Assembly: GCA_034412795.1 (NCBI GenBank)
Contig: DAOUMD010000068.1
Span: 1-64,000, forward strand
Direction: 5' to 3'
Length of the DNA: 64,000 bases
From: JAUVPY01 sp034412795
GTDB lineage: Bacteria > Chloroflexota > Anaerolineae > 4572-78 > NAK82
The notes under the pieces were generated by a model, which searched no databases, was not told the origin of the DNA, and was given only the letters and a program-made list of their open reading frames with translations. Positions 1 through 7,167 of the stretch are shown here, piece after piece. The position numbers and the translations under genes are program-made. Positions within the stretch are counted from its first letter, which is position 1; each line of letters opens with the position of its first letter.

Positions 1-229
1 GCTTCAACAGGCCCATAGCAGTCTGCATGGCCCGAGCCGAGATGAGCATTTCGGGCACGAACTTCTCGCCTTCTTCGAAGAGGCGACCCACCTCTTCCAT
101 AGCCGGAATACAGGCTTTGTACAGGACTTCTTCCGGTGGGGTACCGGCCTCCAGGTCGGCCTTCACTTCGGCCTCCGTCGTGCCCGCATCCCCGTTCAGA
201 ACTGCTTCATAGATGGCTTCGACACTCAT
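1..229 (-). CDS. Corrinoid (B12-binding) protein, N-terminal part, runs off left edge
   Basis: Read on the minus strand from an ATG at 227-229 this gives about 76 residues beginning MSVEAIYEAVLNGD, followed by an acidic helical stretch and EEVGRLFEEGEKFVPEMLIS. This is the four-helix N-terminal cap typical of the methyltransferase-associated corrinoid proteins (MtbC/MtmC/MetH-cap family), which carry a methylated cobamide between a substrate-specific methyltransferase and an acceptor. The B12-binding Rossmann domain with its DxHxxG motif would lie beyond the left edge and is not visible. An AAAGGAGT ribosome-binding site sits about 10 nt upstream of the ATG and supports the start. The family call is fairly safe; the substrate cannot be told. 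Confidence 0.8.
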   Translation of the reverse strand, partial: MSVEAIYEAVLNGDAGTTEAEVKADLEAGTPPEEVLYKACIPAMEEVGRLFEEGEKFVPEMLISARAMQTAMGLLK

Positions 230-426
230 GATTGACTTGCACTCCTTTCAACAATTGTTGGGATTCGTTATTTCAGCCCCGGTGTTGGCTTCTGGGGCCA
301 AGTGCCACAGGCGATGTGACACTGTTTGGACATTTTACACATCCTCGTAGAAATCTCCAAGTTGATGGCTTCGACGCTGTGCTTGCAAGATCAGGTTTCA
401 GGGATTTCTCACTGCGCTGTGCTCCG

Positions 427-454
427 TTCGAAACTTGTCCTGAGACAAGTCGAA
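427..454. repeat. REP-like palindrome
   Basis: TTCGAAACTTGTC and GACAAGTCGAA face each other around a CTGA loop. The surrounding text (GGATTTCTCACTGCGCTG before, GGATGACATACAAGG after) resembles a common dispersed extragenic repeat. It is seen only once here, so membership in a family is inferred. Confidence 0.5.
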
Positions 455-575
455 GGATGACATACAAGGAATCTCCAAACTGAGGTTACTATGGAAAGGT
501 TTAAAAGTCTGTGTTTCCTTCTGTCTGTGAGTCATAATTCTCGCGGACAGCGCAAATGTTGCCGGGTAACTACGT

Positions 576-609
576 AAAGCGGGGAGCATGTTACAATGCT
601 CCCCGCTTT
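576..609 (-). terminator. Strong hairpin downstream of the bactofilin-like gene
   Basis: AAAGCGGGGAGCAT and ATGCTCCCCGCTTT form a perfect 14-bp stem with a 6-nt loop, about 30 nt after the stop of the minus-strand gene at 641. There is only a short T tract (CGCTTT) after the stem on the minus strand, so it is a probable but not classical terminator. Confidence 0.6.
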
Positions 610-640
610 GCGTCTAAAATCCAGTCTCTGTTTCGGGGGG

Positions 641-1804
641 CTAGTTCTCTCCCCCGGGCTTGTCTTCCCCTGGTTTGGTCTCGGTCGATTCTTCTAACAA
701 ATCAGGCTCGGTTTCATCCGGCGTATCGATCTGTTCCGGTTTCTCCTCTACCGTGGGAGGCAGGGCGGGTGGTGGCGTGGGGGTGCGAGATGTGCCTGTG
801 TAGGGTTGTGTCCCGAAGCGGGTTAGCACCACCGCACCCAGGCCGGTGCAGGCGATGAGCAGCCACACCGTTGCGCCCATCAGCCAGAAGAAGAAGCCCA
901 GGCACGGAATATTGCTGAGTGCCATCAGCCCCTGTTGTACCAGTGTGATCAAGAAAATACCAACCAGCGCCGTAGCGGTTGGTGAAGGGTCCCCACCTTC
1001 CTTTTGGATCGCGCGCAATATGCGTTTCCCCAGCAGATCGCCGACGACGATCCATCCGTAAAGCGTTGCCAGGACCAGGGCCAGAGCCACCAGCAGGCCG
1101 ACCGGTATCAGACAGCAGGTGATGAACAGCAGAGTCATTGCCGTGATGCCGACGATCATGGTCAGCAGGCCCACGCCGAAGCTGGCTGGCGTCACCTGAC
1201 GGATGGTCTGGGCCACGACCTGGGTGTGAGTGGGCAAAAAGAGCACCACTAGCAGGCCAATTCCCGCTAACACCAAGGCCATCACCACCCCCTGCGCGAA
1301 GCCCGTCGTAATTCTGAAGAACAGGTTAAACGGTTCGAAACCATCGCCGCGGTCAAATTCCGGCGGCGGGGGAACGGCCCGCAAGAACGGTGACGGTATC
1401 TGATCAAAATCGAACTCGGTGGTCTGGATGATCTCATCGCCCACGTAGGCGTCTTCATCTATCTTCAACCGCCCTCCGATGGAGGCCAATTCGCCCTCAA
1501 CTCGAGCGGTTGGCCCTAACCGGACGTTGCCCCCGATGACGGCCAAGTCGCCCTCAATCTCACCGTCCACCTCGACCCGGCCGCCGAAGACGACCGTGTC
1601 ACCCTCTATGCGGCTGCCGTCTTCCATCCGCAGGCTGCCACCGAAGATAACCAGATCACCTTCAAGTGTGTCACCCGATTCCAGGTGGCGGTCACTACCA
1701 AAGATCACCTGGCCCGGTTGTTCGTGACCGTCTTGGGCAAAGGCGGGGGTTGCCAGAGTCAGCATAAGTATTAGTAACAGAGTTACGTTCAGTGATTTCT
1801 TCAT
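641..1804 (-). CDS. Secreted/membrane polymer-forming (bactofilin-like) protein
   Basis: About 387 residues from ATG 1804, preceded by GAGAGGAT; the reading frame is open further upstream but that part lacks a ribosome-binding site and crosses repeat debris. Residues 1-24 are a signal peptide (MKKSLNVTLLLILMLTLATPAFA). Then come about five turns of a beta-solenoid repeat of the form GDLVxFGG / GxxxxGDTVVFGG / GDLAVIGG, as in bactofilins and polymer-forming cytoskeletal domains. The C-terminal half has several hydrophobic helices (for example GVVMALVLAGIGLLVVLFL), then an acidic Pro/Thr-rich tail. It is the last gene of the sigma / anti-sigma operon, so it is a plausible target or sensor of that envelope-stress pair. 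The function is inferred from fold only. Confidence 0.75.
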   Translation of the reverse strand: MKKSLNVTLLLILMLTLATPAFAQDGHEQPGQVIFGSDRHLESGDTLEGDLVIFGGSLRMEDGSRIEGDTVVFGGRVEVDGEIEGDLAVIGGNVRLGPTARVEGELASIGGRLKIDEDAYVGDEIIQTTEFDFDQIPSPFLRAVPPPPEFDRGDGFEPFNLFFRITTGFAQGVVMALVLAGIGLLVVLFLPTHTQVVAQTIRQVTPASFGVGLLTMIVGITAMTLLFITCCLIPVGLLVALALVLATLYGWIVVGDLLGKRILRAIQKEGGDPSPTATALVGIFLITLVQQGLMALSNIPCLGFFFWLMGATVWLLIACTGLGAVVLTRFGTQPYTGTSRTPTPPPALPPTVEEKPEQIDTPDETEPDLLEESTETKPGEDKPGGEN

Positions 1805-1833
1805 AATGTATCCTCTCTTTTTGGTAATTGGCA

Positions 1834-1941
1834 GATCGGGGATCAGGGAATCTGAGATAAAGGGTGGAAACGTTGTATTCAAAGGGTTCCGATATAGCTG
1901 CGCATCCTGATTCCCCGATTCCCTGACCCCTGATTTCCCTA
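1834..1941. repeat. Inverted pair of octad repeats (GATCAGGGAATC type)
   Basis: The left arm at about 1834-1855 contains ATCGGGGATCAGGGAATC. The right arm at about 1907-1941 is its approximate reverse complement, built of ATTCCCCG, ATTCCCTG and CCCCTGAT units. About 50 bp of unique sequence lies between. It falls between the anti-sigma gene and the bactofilin-like gene and belongs to the same repeat style as 4035-4074 and 15361-15541. Confidence 0.7.
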
Positions 1942-1944
1942 TTA

Positions 1945-2514
1945 TTATCCGTTTAGATTAGCTGAAACCGGGCGATGGGCATGGATATGGCGCGTGACAA
2001 TCTGCGTCCAGACTGCTATCAGGATGGTTGTCGCCGCGACATAGGCAATAAAGACCGGATGTCGCACGCCACGTGCCAGGGCGCTGGCGATGAGCCACGT
2101 CAGGTTCAAGAAAGCTGCCACCGCCTTACCCAGATCGAGTAGCAGTCTCGTAGCTTGGGGCAGCAGTCCAGTGATCGCCAGATTACCCCATAGTGTTAGC
2201 CCTGAGGTTGCTAACATGGCCGTCGCCCCCAGGAATAGTACCAGTGTCGCCACCGCCAGAGTGAGAAGCCCGGCCCAGGTGCGACTCCGACGGCGTCGAG
2301 TGACCAACCTGGCTTGGACGCGCTCGGTAAACCCCGGCACAGGCGCTATCATCGGGGTCGCGTCCAGTAACTTATCCAGTCGCCGCAATGTGTCCATCGC
2401 GACCCGGCAGCTTGCGCAGGCAGCGGCGTGAGTCTCTATCTGTTGGATTTCGTCCTCGGTCAGTTGGTCGTCGAGCCAGAGTGACATCTGTTCCTGATAG
2501 GTATCACATTCCAT
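1945..2514 (-). CDS. Anti-sigma factor with zinc-finger (zf-HC2) domain
   Basis: About 189 residues. The N-terminus MECDTYQEQMSLWLDDQL plus THAAACASC gives the His-x3-Cys-x2-Cys pattern of zinc-binding anti-sigma domains, which hold ECF sigma factors inactive at the membrane. Two to three hydrophobic helices follow (LLTLAVATLVLFLGATAML; VFIAYVAATTILIAVW). The preceding sigma gene ends only a few bases upstream, so the two are translationally coupled. AAGGTGAT lies at good spacing from ATG 2514; GTG 2523 and ATG 2520 are alternative starts. The partner is almost certainly the ECF sigma at 2525-3124. Confidence 0.85.
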   Translation of the reverse strand: MECDTYQEQMSLWLDDQLTEDEIQQIETHAAACASCRVAMDTLRRLDKLLDATPMIAPVPGFTERVQARLVTRRRRSRTWAGLLTLAVATLVLFLGATAMLATSGLTLWGNLAITGLLPQATRLLLDLGKAVAAFLNLTWLIASALARGVRHPVFIAYVAATTILIAVWTQIVTRHIHAHRPVSANLNG

Positions 2515-2524
2515 AGTCATCACC

Positions 2525-3124
2525 TTATAGTGCTTCTACACCATTTGCGAATACGGGTTGATTGTGGGCGGGCATGGTTTCAGCTTGAGTAGCGGCCTTG
2601 GCCATCATTTGCCGCGCCCGGAACAGACGTGATTTGATGGCCGGCAATGTCGAGTCGAGTGCCTCGGCAATCTCGTCGTACGAGAGTTCGTGCCAGTAGC
2701 GTAATATCACAGCCGCTTTGTAATCCGGTGGTAGCTTGTTCAGCAATTCTTGCACTTGACGCTGGGTCTCGTGTCGTAGGGCCACCTCCTCGGGCTGGGG
2801 GTCAGTATCTGGCAGCCAGCGCCAGGGAGGTAGGTCATCCCAAGATACCAGCCCGAAGCGCCGTCGCCGCAACCTGTCAATGCAGTAGTGGGAGGCGATT
2901 GCCAACAGCCAAGATGAGAACTTACGCTTAGAATCATATGAGTCGATGCGGGTGTAAGCCCGGATAAAAGTCTCCTGGGCCGCGTCTTCTGCCTCAGCCG
3001 GATCACCCAACATCCGATAGCATACGTTGAATACTGGTCGCTGATATGCTTCTACCAATCGGGCGAATGCCTCGTCATCGCCCTGGCGGGTACGAGCTAT
3101 CCAGAGTTTTTCGTCGTCACTCAC
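2525..3124 (-). CDS. RNA polymerase ECF sigma factor
   Basis: Sigma-70 region 2 is visible as EAFARLVEAYQRPVFNVCYR followed by DAAQETFIRAY, and region 4 as LPPDYKAAVILRYWHELSYD followed by a helix-turn-helix ending IKSRLFRARQMM. About 199 residues from GTG 3124 is the usual ECF length. AAGGAACC lies 8 nt upstream of that GTG. A longer frame up to 3214 would run into the putative promoter at 3184-3213, so the shorter start is preferred. It directs RNA polymerase to a small regulon, probably including its own operon (sigma, anti-sigma, bactofilin-like protein). Confidence 0.9.
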   Translation of the reverse strand: MSDDEKLWIARTRQGDDEAFARLVEAYQRPVFNVCYRMLGDPAEAEDAAQETFIRAYTRIDSYDSKRKFSSWLLAIASHYCIDRLRRRRFGLVSWDDLPPWRWLPDTDPQPEEVALRHETQRQVQELLNKLPPDYKAAVILRYWHELSYDEIAEALDSTLPAIKSRLFRARQMMAKAATQAETMPAHNQPVFANGVEAL

Positions 3125-3183
3125 CTGAAGGTTCCTTCTGGGATTGCTATCCTGACGTTCTGTCGTATTTCCACTTGCATGAT

Positions 3184-3213
3184 CTATTACGCAGTTCCTC
3201 GAATAAAGTTGCA
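3184..3213 (-). promoter_or_regulatory. Putative ECF-type promoter of the sigma operon
   Basis: On the minus strand TGCAACTTT (3205-3213) is followed after 16 nt by CGTAATAG (3184-3191). An AAC element separated from CGT by 16-17 nt is the usual layout of ECF-recognised promoters. It sits about 60 nt ahead of the GTG start, which suggests autoregulation. This is inferred from layout only. Confidence 0.45.
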
Positions 3214-3285
3214 AACATGTCTTCTCAATAATTTGGGGTTTGGGCAGACCTGGGTGTCTGGCCCAAGGGCGAACATCTAGGTTCC

Positions 3286-3305
3286 CCCTACTTTTTGAGA
3301 AGATA
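3286..3305. repeat. 20-bp exact repeat, copy 1
   Basis: CCCTACTTTTTGAGAAGATA is found here just beyond the stop of the membrane protein gene and again, same orientation, at 5917-5936 inside the GT39 coding sequence. Confidence 0.8.
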
Positions 3306-3313
3306 TTGCAGAC

Positions 3314-4084
3314 TCAGTTCGTGGCTGTTTTGTCTACTGTGTGCGCCAGCGGCAGTGCACTGAGAATCACCAGGGCGAAGCTGGTCAGGGTGAGCCACGT
3401 TCCCCAGCCGGGGATGATGGCGCTGGCGTATGTGCTTGCGATCGCCTCGCGCACTACGTAGAATTGCCAAAGTATCAGGAATGGCGCAATCAGCGATGCG
3501 AGGGCCACAAGCAGAAGTAAGGGGCGGATCGGAATGTCTCTCAGCCAGCGCGAGATGCCGATCAGCCCCAGGCAAAGCAGACAAGCCACCGTTTGCAGCC
3601 GAAACTCTGCCGATAGCAAGACACTTGGACTCCAGACAGGTGGCAGAAGTGTCAATGCCAGGGGGATGACTAGGATCAGTACCGGCCAACACGCCCAGTG
3701 GGGATAGATCAGCCGCCGCGAGGCTACAACCAATGGTAGACTGAACGTGGCCACAAACAGGGGGGCCAAAAACAACAGCCGGTGGACTCTCAGTGAACCA
3801 TCGCGTACTTCGGGCAGAAACTTTACAAACTCAGCCAGGTCCGGGGCAGTCAGGACCAACGCCGCAGGCGAGCGGTCCACCCATGGTGCGAAAGAAGCCC
3901 CCAATGTTGCTAGCAGCAGTCCGGCTAGCAACGACCAGCGGATTACAATTGGAAGACCGGAAGACTGGAAGACTGGAGGGCTGGAGGGCTGGTCGGCACG
4001 CATATCCGCATTTGAAGTAGCGGAACTGTGTGCAGATTCCCTGATTCCCTGATTCCCTGATTCCCTGATTCCTTGCTTCGTCAT
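3314..4084 (-). CDS. Membrane protein of unknown function
   Basis: 256 residues with about six hydrophobic helices (WSLLAGLLLATLGASFAPW, LLFLAPLFVATFSLPLVVA, WPVLILVIPLALTLL, VACLLCLGLIGI, LLLLVALASLIAPFLILW, WLTLTSFALVILSALPLA). I do not recognise the family. Its ATG overlaps the stop of the upstream GT39 gene by 4 bp (ATGA), so the two are coupled. The first 46 residues are largely encoded by tandem octad repeats (GIRESGNQ units and a PSSPP stretch), so the natural N-terminus may be shorter. A role in the same pathway as the GT39 enzyme is inferred from coupling. Confidence 0.6.
   Translation of the reverse strand: MTKQGIRESGNQGIRESAHSSATSNADMRADQPSSPPVFQSSGLPIVIRWSLLAGLLLATLGASFAPWVDRSPAALVLTAPDLAEFVKFLPEVRDGSLRVHRLLFLAPLFVATFSLPLVVASRRLIYPHWACWPVLILVIPLALTLLPPVWSPSVLLSAEFRLQTVACLLCLGLIGISRWLRDIPIRPLLLLVALASLIAPFLILWQFYVVREAIASTYASAIIPGWGTWLTLTSFALVILSALPLAHTVDKTATN
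3951..4002. repeat. Tandem octads GGAAGACT/GGAGGGCT, in-frame
   Basis: Six imperfect 8-mers: GGAAGACC, GGAAGACT twice, GGAGGGCT twice, then a partial. They lie inside the N-terminal coding part of the membrane protein and encode part of a Ser/Pro-rich stretch. Confidence 0.8.
4035..4074. repeat. Tandem octads GATTCCCT x5, in-frame
   Basis: Five copies of GATTCCCT, the last one GATTCCTT. On the minus strand they encode the IRESGNQG repeats at the N-terminus of the membrane protein. The unit is the same as in the arms at 1907-1941 and 15503-15541. Confidence 0.9.
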
Positions 4085-6615
4085 CGAATCGACACCGTCG
4101 TCAGTTTGACAAAGTTGGCAACCGGATTCCCTGCTTCGTCTAGAGCATTAAGCCGGGCACCTGTGTCAGGCAGGTACATACCGACCAGGACTGGGTAGTC
4201 ACCGGCAGGGGTATCCGGTCTGATACTGATGGCGTGCTGGTCGGCAATGATCTGGCCGGGTCGCCAATCGAAAGTTGGGTAGGTCCAGCACACGGGGCGT
4301 CCGTCGGCTTGACCCCAAATACCCGGCGTACTCTCTGCCTCATCATCACCTTCCAGGTGCACAAAGACGTGATAATCCGCCGAGATGGGGGCCTGTGCTT
4401 GCCAGTAAAGGGTGACCGGTAGCCGTCCGCCTGACCAGGCGCGACGTGTGTCAATATCGTAGCCGACGAGGCGCACCAACCCGTCAAAATCGGCTTCAAG
4501 AGATTGGCTTCCCCGTGCGGAACGGGCAAAAGCGGCTGGTGTGGCTGTCCGGTCGAAGGCACGAGCCAGGGTGTCGTTAGAGAGTTGGTTCAAGTTGGTC
4601 GTCGAAGGATGGGTTTGGTAAACGTCCAAGCCTTTACCATTCGGAAGCATAAGCCGTCCGACGACCTCGTAGCCAGCTTCGACGCTGTCAAGGTCAACCG
4701 GCCAGGGATCAATCAGGTCATCAGCGATGAAATAGTATTCCGGCTGCGGGTCGCAGGCACGGGGCGCCCCTCGCGTGTACCAGGTCGTCACCTCGGGCTC
4801 CTCGTTACTGCTGTAGTCCCCCTTCAGCGTGCCCTCAGCGTACAATGCGCCTATGATCTTCCATCCAGTCCGGTGAGCAAATCCGAAGAAACCGGCCGGC
4901 GGCAGATCGTCGTAGGGGGACCAATAGAGGGCTGGCTGGCTTTCGGGCCAATCCTGCCAAAACTCCACATCATGACGCAGATAGGCAACGTAAAGATAGC
5001 CGCTGAAAAGTGCCGCAAGTAACAAAAAGCCGCTAGCAATTAGTCGATATTTGATATTTGATATTTGATATTTGATATTTAGGATCTTGGCCGCGGCCAG
5101 GCCGGCCAGCAAGGTCCAGGCCGGGACAACCGTATAGATGTGAGTAAGGGGCAGGGCAACCGCGAAGTTATAACCTAAGAAAGGAACGGCCAACCAGGCC
5201 ACCACAGCGCGCTGGCCAGCATCCAAAGCCGACGACAGAAAGGCACCCAGCAAGATTAGCGTGAAAGGCAGAGCGGCCAGGTCCAGATCATTGATCTTTG
5301 ACGTGTTGGGCCAGAATATTAGCCCCAAGGTGATGATGACGGCCAACACCGGTACCCAATAGCGTCCCCCGGGGATGCGCTCAACACCGGGAGCGCGGCG
5401 CAGTGCCCATGCCAAATAACCTAGCACAAGCAACCCGGTGAAGATGACATAATATGATGAGTTGTAAAAGACATTAAAATGCAAGAAGTCGTCCAGATTG
5501 TTCTTGAGCAGGGCGTCTCCGATGCGGTCGCCCAGGTAATCCCCCGTCCGTGCAGCCTGCGGATCGAGGGCATAAGGGATGTAAAACAGCCCGGCGATGA
5601 CGAGCAAGGCCCCAACTGCGATAAGCAGATTTGTGATTTGTGATTTGCAATTTGTGATTTGCAATTTGTGATTTGCAATTTGTACATAGACCAACGCGGG
5701 GACGACGAGGATCGCATCGTAGTGGGCTAACAATCCGGTGCCCAGACAAGCGCCGGTCAGCGCCGCCCAGGATGTGAAGGTCACTTCACTCTTTCGCCAC
5801 TCCCAGGCGCAGAGTAGCGCCAGGCCGCTCATCCACACCACCAGTGTTTGATACTGTACGATGCGTGAGAAGCCGACCATAAAACCGTTTAGGGCCAGCA
5901 ACCCAGCCGCGATCAGCCCTACTTTTTGAGAAGATACGCTCTCACCGGAGAACAGCCTATATCCCAACAGATAGATCGTCGGCACCATCAGCAGCCCGGC
6001 GATTGTAAAGGGCAGGCGGGCGATGGTTTCATTGATAGTGCCCGTCAGTCGCCATAGGACCATCGGCAGTAGTGCTTCGCCGGGACCTTTGCCGCGCAGA
6101 AAGAAGGCATCTTGATGACCTTCCAGGGCCTCGGCGGCGGTGATCATGGCTAAGGCTTCGTCGCCCTGGAACTCACTGTGACCCAGGCTGGCAAAACGAA
6201 ATGCGATGGCCAGCAGGAGAATAGCCGCCAGCCAGCGCGCAGCCCTCCCCATCCTGAGCCGTCCTCGGTCGGCGCTAGTATCCCTGGCCAACAAGATGGG
6301 GATCAAAGCCAAGGCATTCAGTGCTACCAGTTCGGCCCAGGGAGGGATAGGCCCCGGCAGGTAGTGAAGAATGAGGCCCAGAACCATAACTACGGTGTAG
6401 CTCAGGCCGGCGCCGACGATCCAACGCGTGAGATGGTCAAGGCCCGGCAACAGTTGCTTGATCCAGGCCAGGCCAGGCAGCATGAACAAAATTAGTGCGC
6501 CGACCACGCGTGGGGGGCTGCCGGCTGGTGCCAGCAGCAGTACATTTGCGGCAGCCAGGGCAGCTAAAAAAACGAGGTCAGGCCGGATCAGTTTGTAACG
6601 TCGGGCTCCCCTCAC
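4081..6615 (-). CDS. GT39-type (GT-C) membrane glycosyltransferase
   Basis: 844 residues with about a dozen membrane helices and a soluble C-terminal domain. A GT-C signature (FQGDEALAM) lies in the first external loop after TM helices; in this superfamily (dolichyl-phosphate-mannose protein mannosyltransferase, ArnT) the acidic pair takes part in catalysis with polyprenyl-phosphate sugar. The C-terminal part, ending near MYLPDTGARLNALDEAGNPV, is beta-rich. Two loops carry odd heptad-repeat insertions: one around ANHKLQITNCKSQITN and one around LNIKYQISNIKY. The start overlaps the thioesterase stop by 4 bp. Sugar and acceptor are unknown. Confidence 0.8.
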   Translation of the reverse strand: MRGARRYKLIRPDLVFLAALAAANVLLLAPAGSPPRVVGALILFMLPGLAWIKQLLPGLDHLTRWIVGAGLSYTVVMVLGLILHYLPGPIPPWAELVALNALALIPILLARDTSADRGRLRMGRAARWLAAILLLAIAFRFASLGHSEFQGDEALAMITAAEALEGHQDAFFLRGKGPGEALLPMVLWRLTGTINETIARLPFTIAGLLMVPTIYLLGYRLFSGESVSSQKVGLIAAGLLALNGFMVGFSRIVQYQTLVVWMSGLALLCAWEWRKSEVTFTSWAALTGACLGTGLLAHYDAILVVPALVYVQIANHKLQITNCKSQITNLLIAVGALLVIAGLFYIPYALDPQAARTGDYLGDRIGDALLKNNLDDFLHFNVFYNSSYYVIFTGLLVLGYLAWALRRAPGVERIPGGRYWVPVLAVIITLGLIFWPNTSKINDLDLAALPFTLILLGAFLSSALDAGQRAVVAWLAVPFLGYNFAVALPLTHIYTVVPAWTLLAGLAAAKILNIKYQISNIKYRLIASGFLLLAALFSGYLYVAYLRHDVEFWQDWPESQPALYWSPYDDLPPAGFFGFAHRTGWKIIGALYAEGTLKGDYSSNEEPEVTTWYTRGAPRACDPQPEYYFIADDLIDPWPVDLDSVEAGYEVVGRLMLPNGKGLDVYQTHPSTTNLNQLSNDTLARAFDRTATPAAFARSARGSQSLEADFDGLVRLVGYDIDTRRAWSGGRLPVTLYWQAQAPISADYHVFVHLEGDDEAESTPGIWGQADGRPVCWTYPTFDWRPGQIIADQHAISIRPDTPAGDYPVLVGMYLPDTGARLNALDEAGNPVANFVKLTTVSIR
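5046..5080. repeat. Heptad GATATTT x5, in-frame in GT39 gene
   Basis: Five perfect copies of a 7-mer. On the minus strand they encode NIKYQISNIKY, which falls between two predicted membrane helices of the glycosyltransferase. Confidence 0.95.
5629..5684. repeat. Heptad ATTTGTG/ATTTGCA x8, in-frame in GT39 gene
   Basis: Eight 7-mers, mostly alternating ATTTGTG and ATTTGCA. They encode the inserted loop QIANHKLQITNCKSQITN between two membrane helices. The frame is preserved across the whole insert. Confidence 0.95.
5917..5936. repeat. 20-bp exact repeat, copy 2
   Basis: Second copy of the word at 3286-3305, here coding for part of the loop GESVSSQKVG in the GT39 protein. Confidence 0.8.
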
Positions 6616-7109
6616 TGGTTTGCCGCTCCCTGTGCCAGGCGTTGCAATCGGCGCTGCTGGCGTGCCTCAGCCTCGGCCCAGCGAAGGCGTTCCTCGTCAG
6701 TCTCCAGGATCAGGGGGGGCACTTGGACCGGCCGGCCATCATCACCTAAGGCCACAAAGACCAGGTAGGCGGAGTTGGTGTGGGTGCACCCTCCGGTCAT
6801 GGGATTCTCAGCCACGACTTGAACCCCCACCTCCATCGCGGTATGTCCTACCCAGTTGAGGCTGGCGCTGAGCGTTATCACCTCACCCACTCGCACTGGC
6901 GAATGGAACGTCATCGAGTCAATGGCTACGGTGACGGCCGGGCGCTGAGCGTGGCGCATAGCACACAGTCCAGCCGCCTCGTCTACCAGCTTCATCATCA
7001 CACCACCGTGAATCGTGCCCAACGGATTGGCATGCTGAGGGAGCATGAAGTGATGTAGCGTAACTTGGCTGTCTATTATTCGTTTGCCTTCCACGGGCAC
7101 AGACTCCAC
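6612..7109 (-). CDS. Acyl-CoA thioesterase, hotdog fold (YciA/BFIT type)
   Basis: A single hotdog domain: MLPQHANPLGTIHGGVMMKL then VDEAAGLCAMRHA, with the conserved Asn-Pro-Leu-Gly and His-Gly-Gly of this family, and a second strand run MTFHSPVRVGEVITLSASLN. It would hydrolyse acyl-CoA to free acid and CoA. The frame is open to 7238, overlapping the previous gene, but the extra residues do not fit the family. GTG 7109 (VESVPVEGKR) gives about 165 residues, the usual size; GTG at 7100 or 7094 is also possible. An AAAAGGAG lies further upstream. The stop overlaps the GT39 ATG by 4 bp. The charged C-terminal tail is normal for family members. Confidence 0.85.
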   Translation of the reverse strand: MESVPVEGKRIIDSQVTLHHFMLPQHANPLGTIHGGVMMKLVDEAAGLCAMRHAQRPAVTVAIDSMTFHSPVRVGEVITLSASLNWVGHTAMEVGVQVVAENPMTGGCTHTNSAYLVFVALGDDGRPVQVPPLILETDEERLRWAEAEARQQRRLQRLAQGAANQ

Positions 7110-7167
7110 GCGGCGTACGGATTCTTGATTGACTGAAAAACACGCTCCTTTTCCGCAGGGTGACGCT

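Larger units (their letters stand above)
230..640. other. Intergenic region with dispersed-repeat debris and hairpins
   Basis: This 411-bp stretch lies between the start of the corrinoid gene and the end of the bactofilin-like gene. No credible gene is seen; the small ORFs here are low-complexity. Two near-copies of an AATCTCCAA word (about 351-359 and 471-479) bracket a segment containing a TTCGAA-centred palindrome of the kind scattered through many genomes. A strong hairpin lies at 576-609. Confidence 0.6.
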
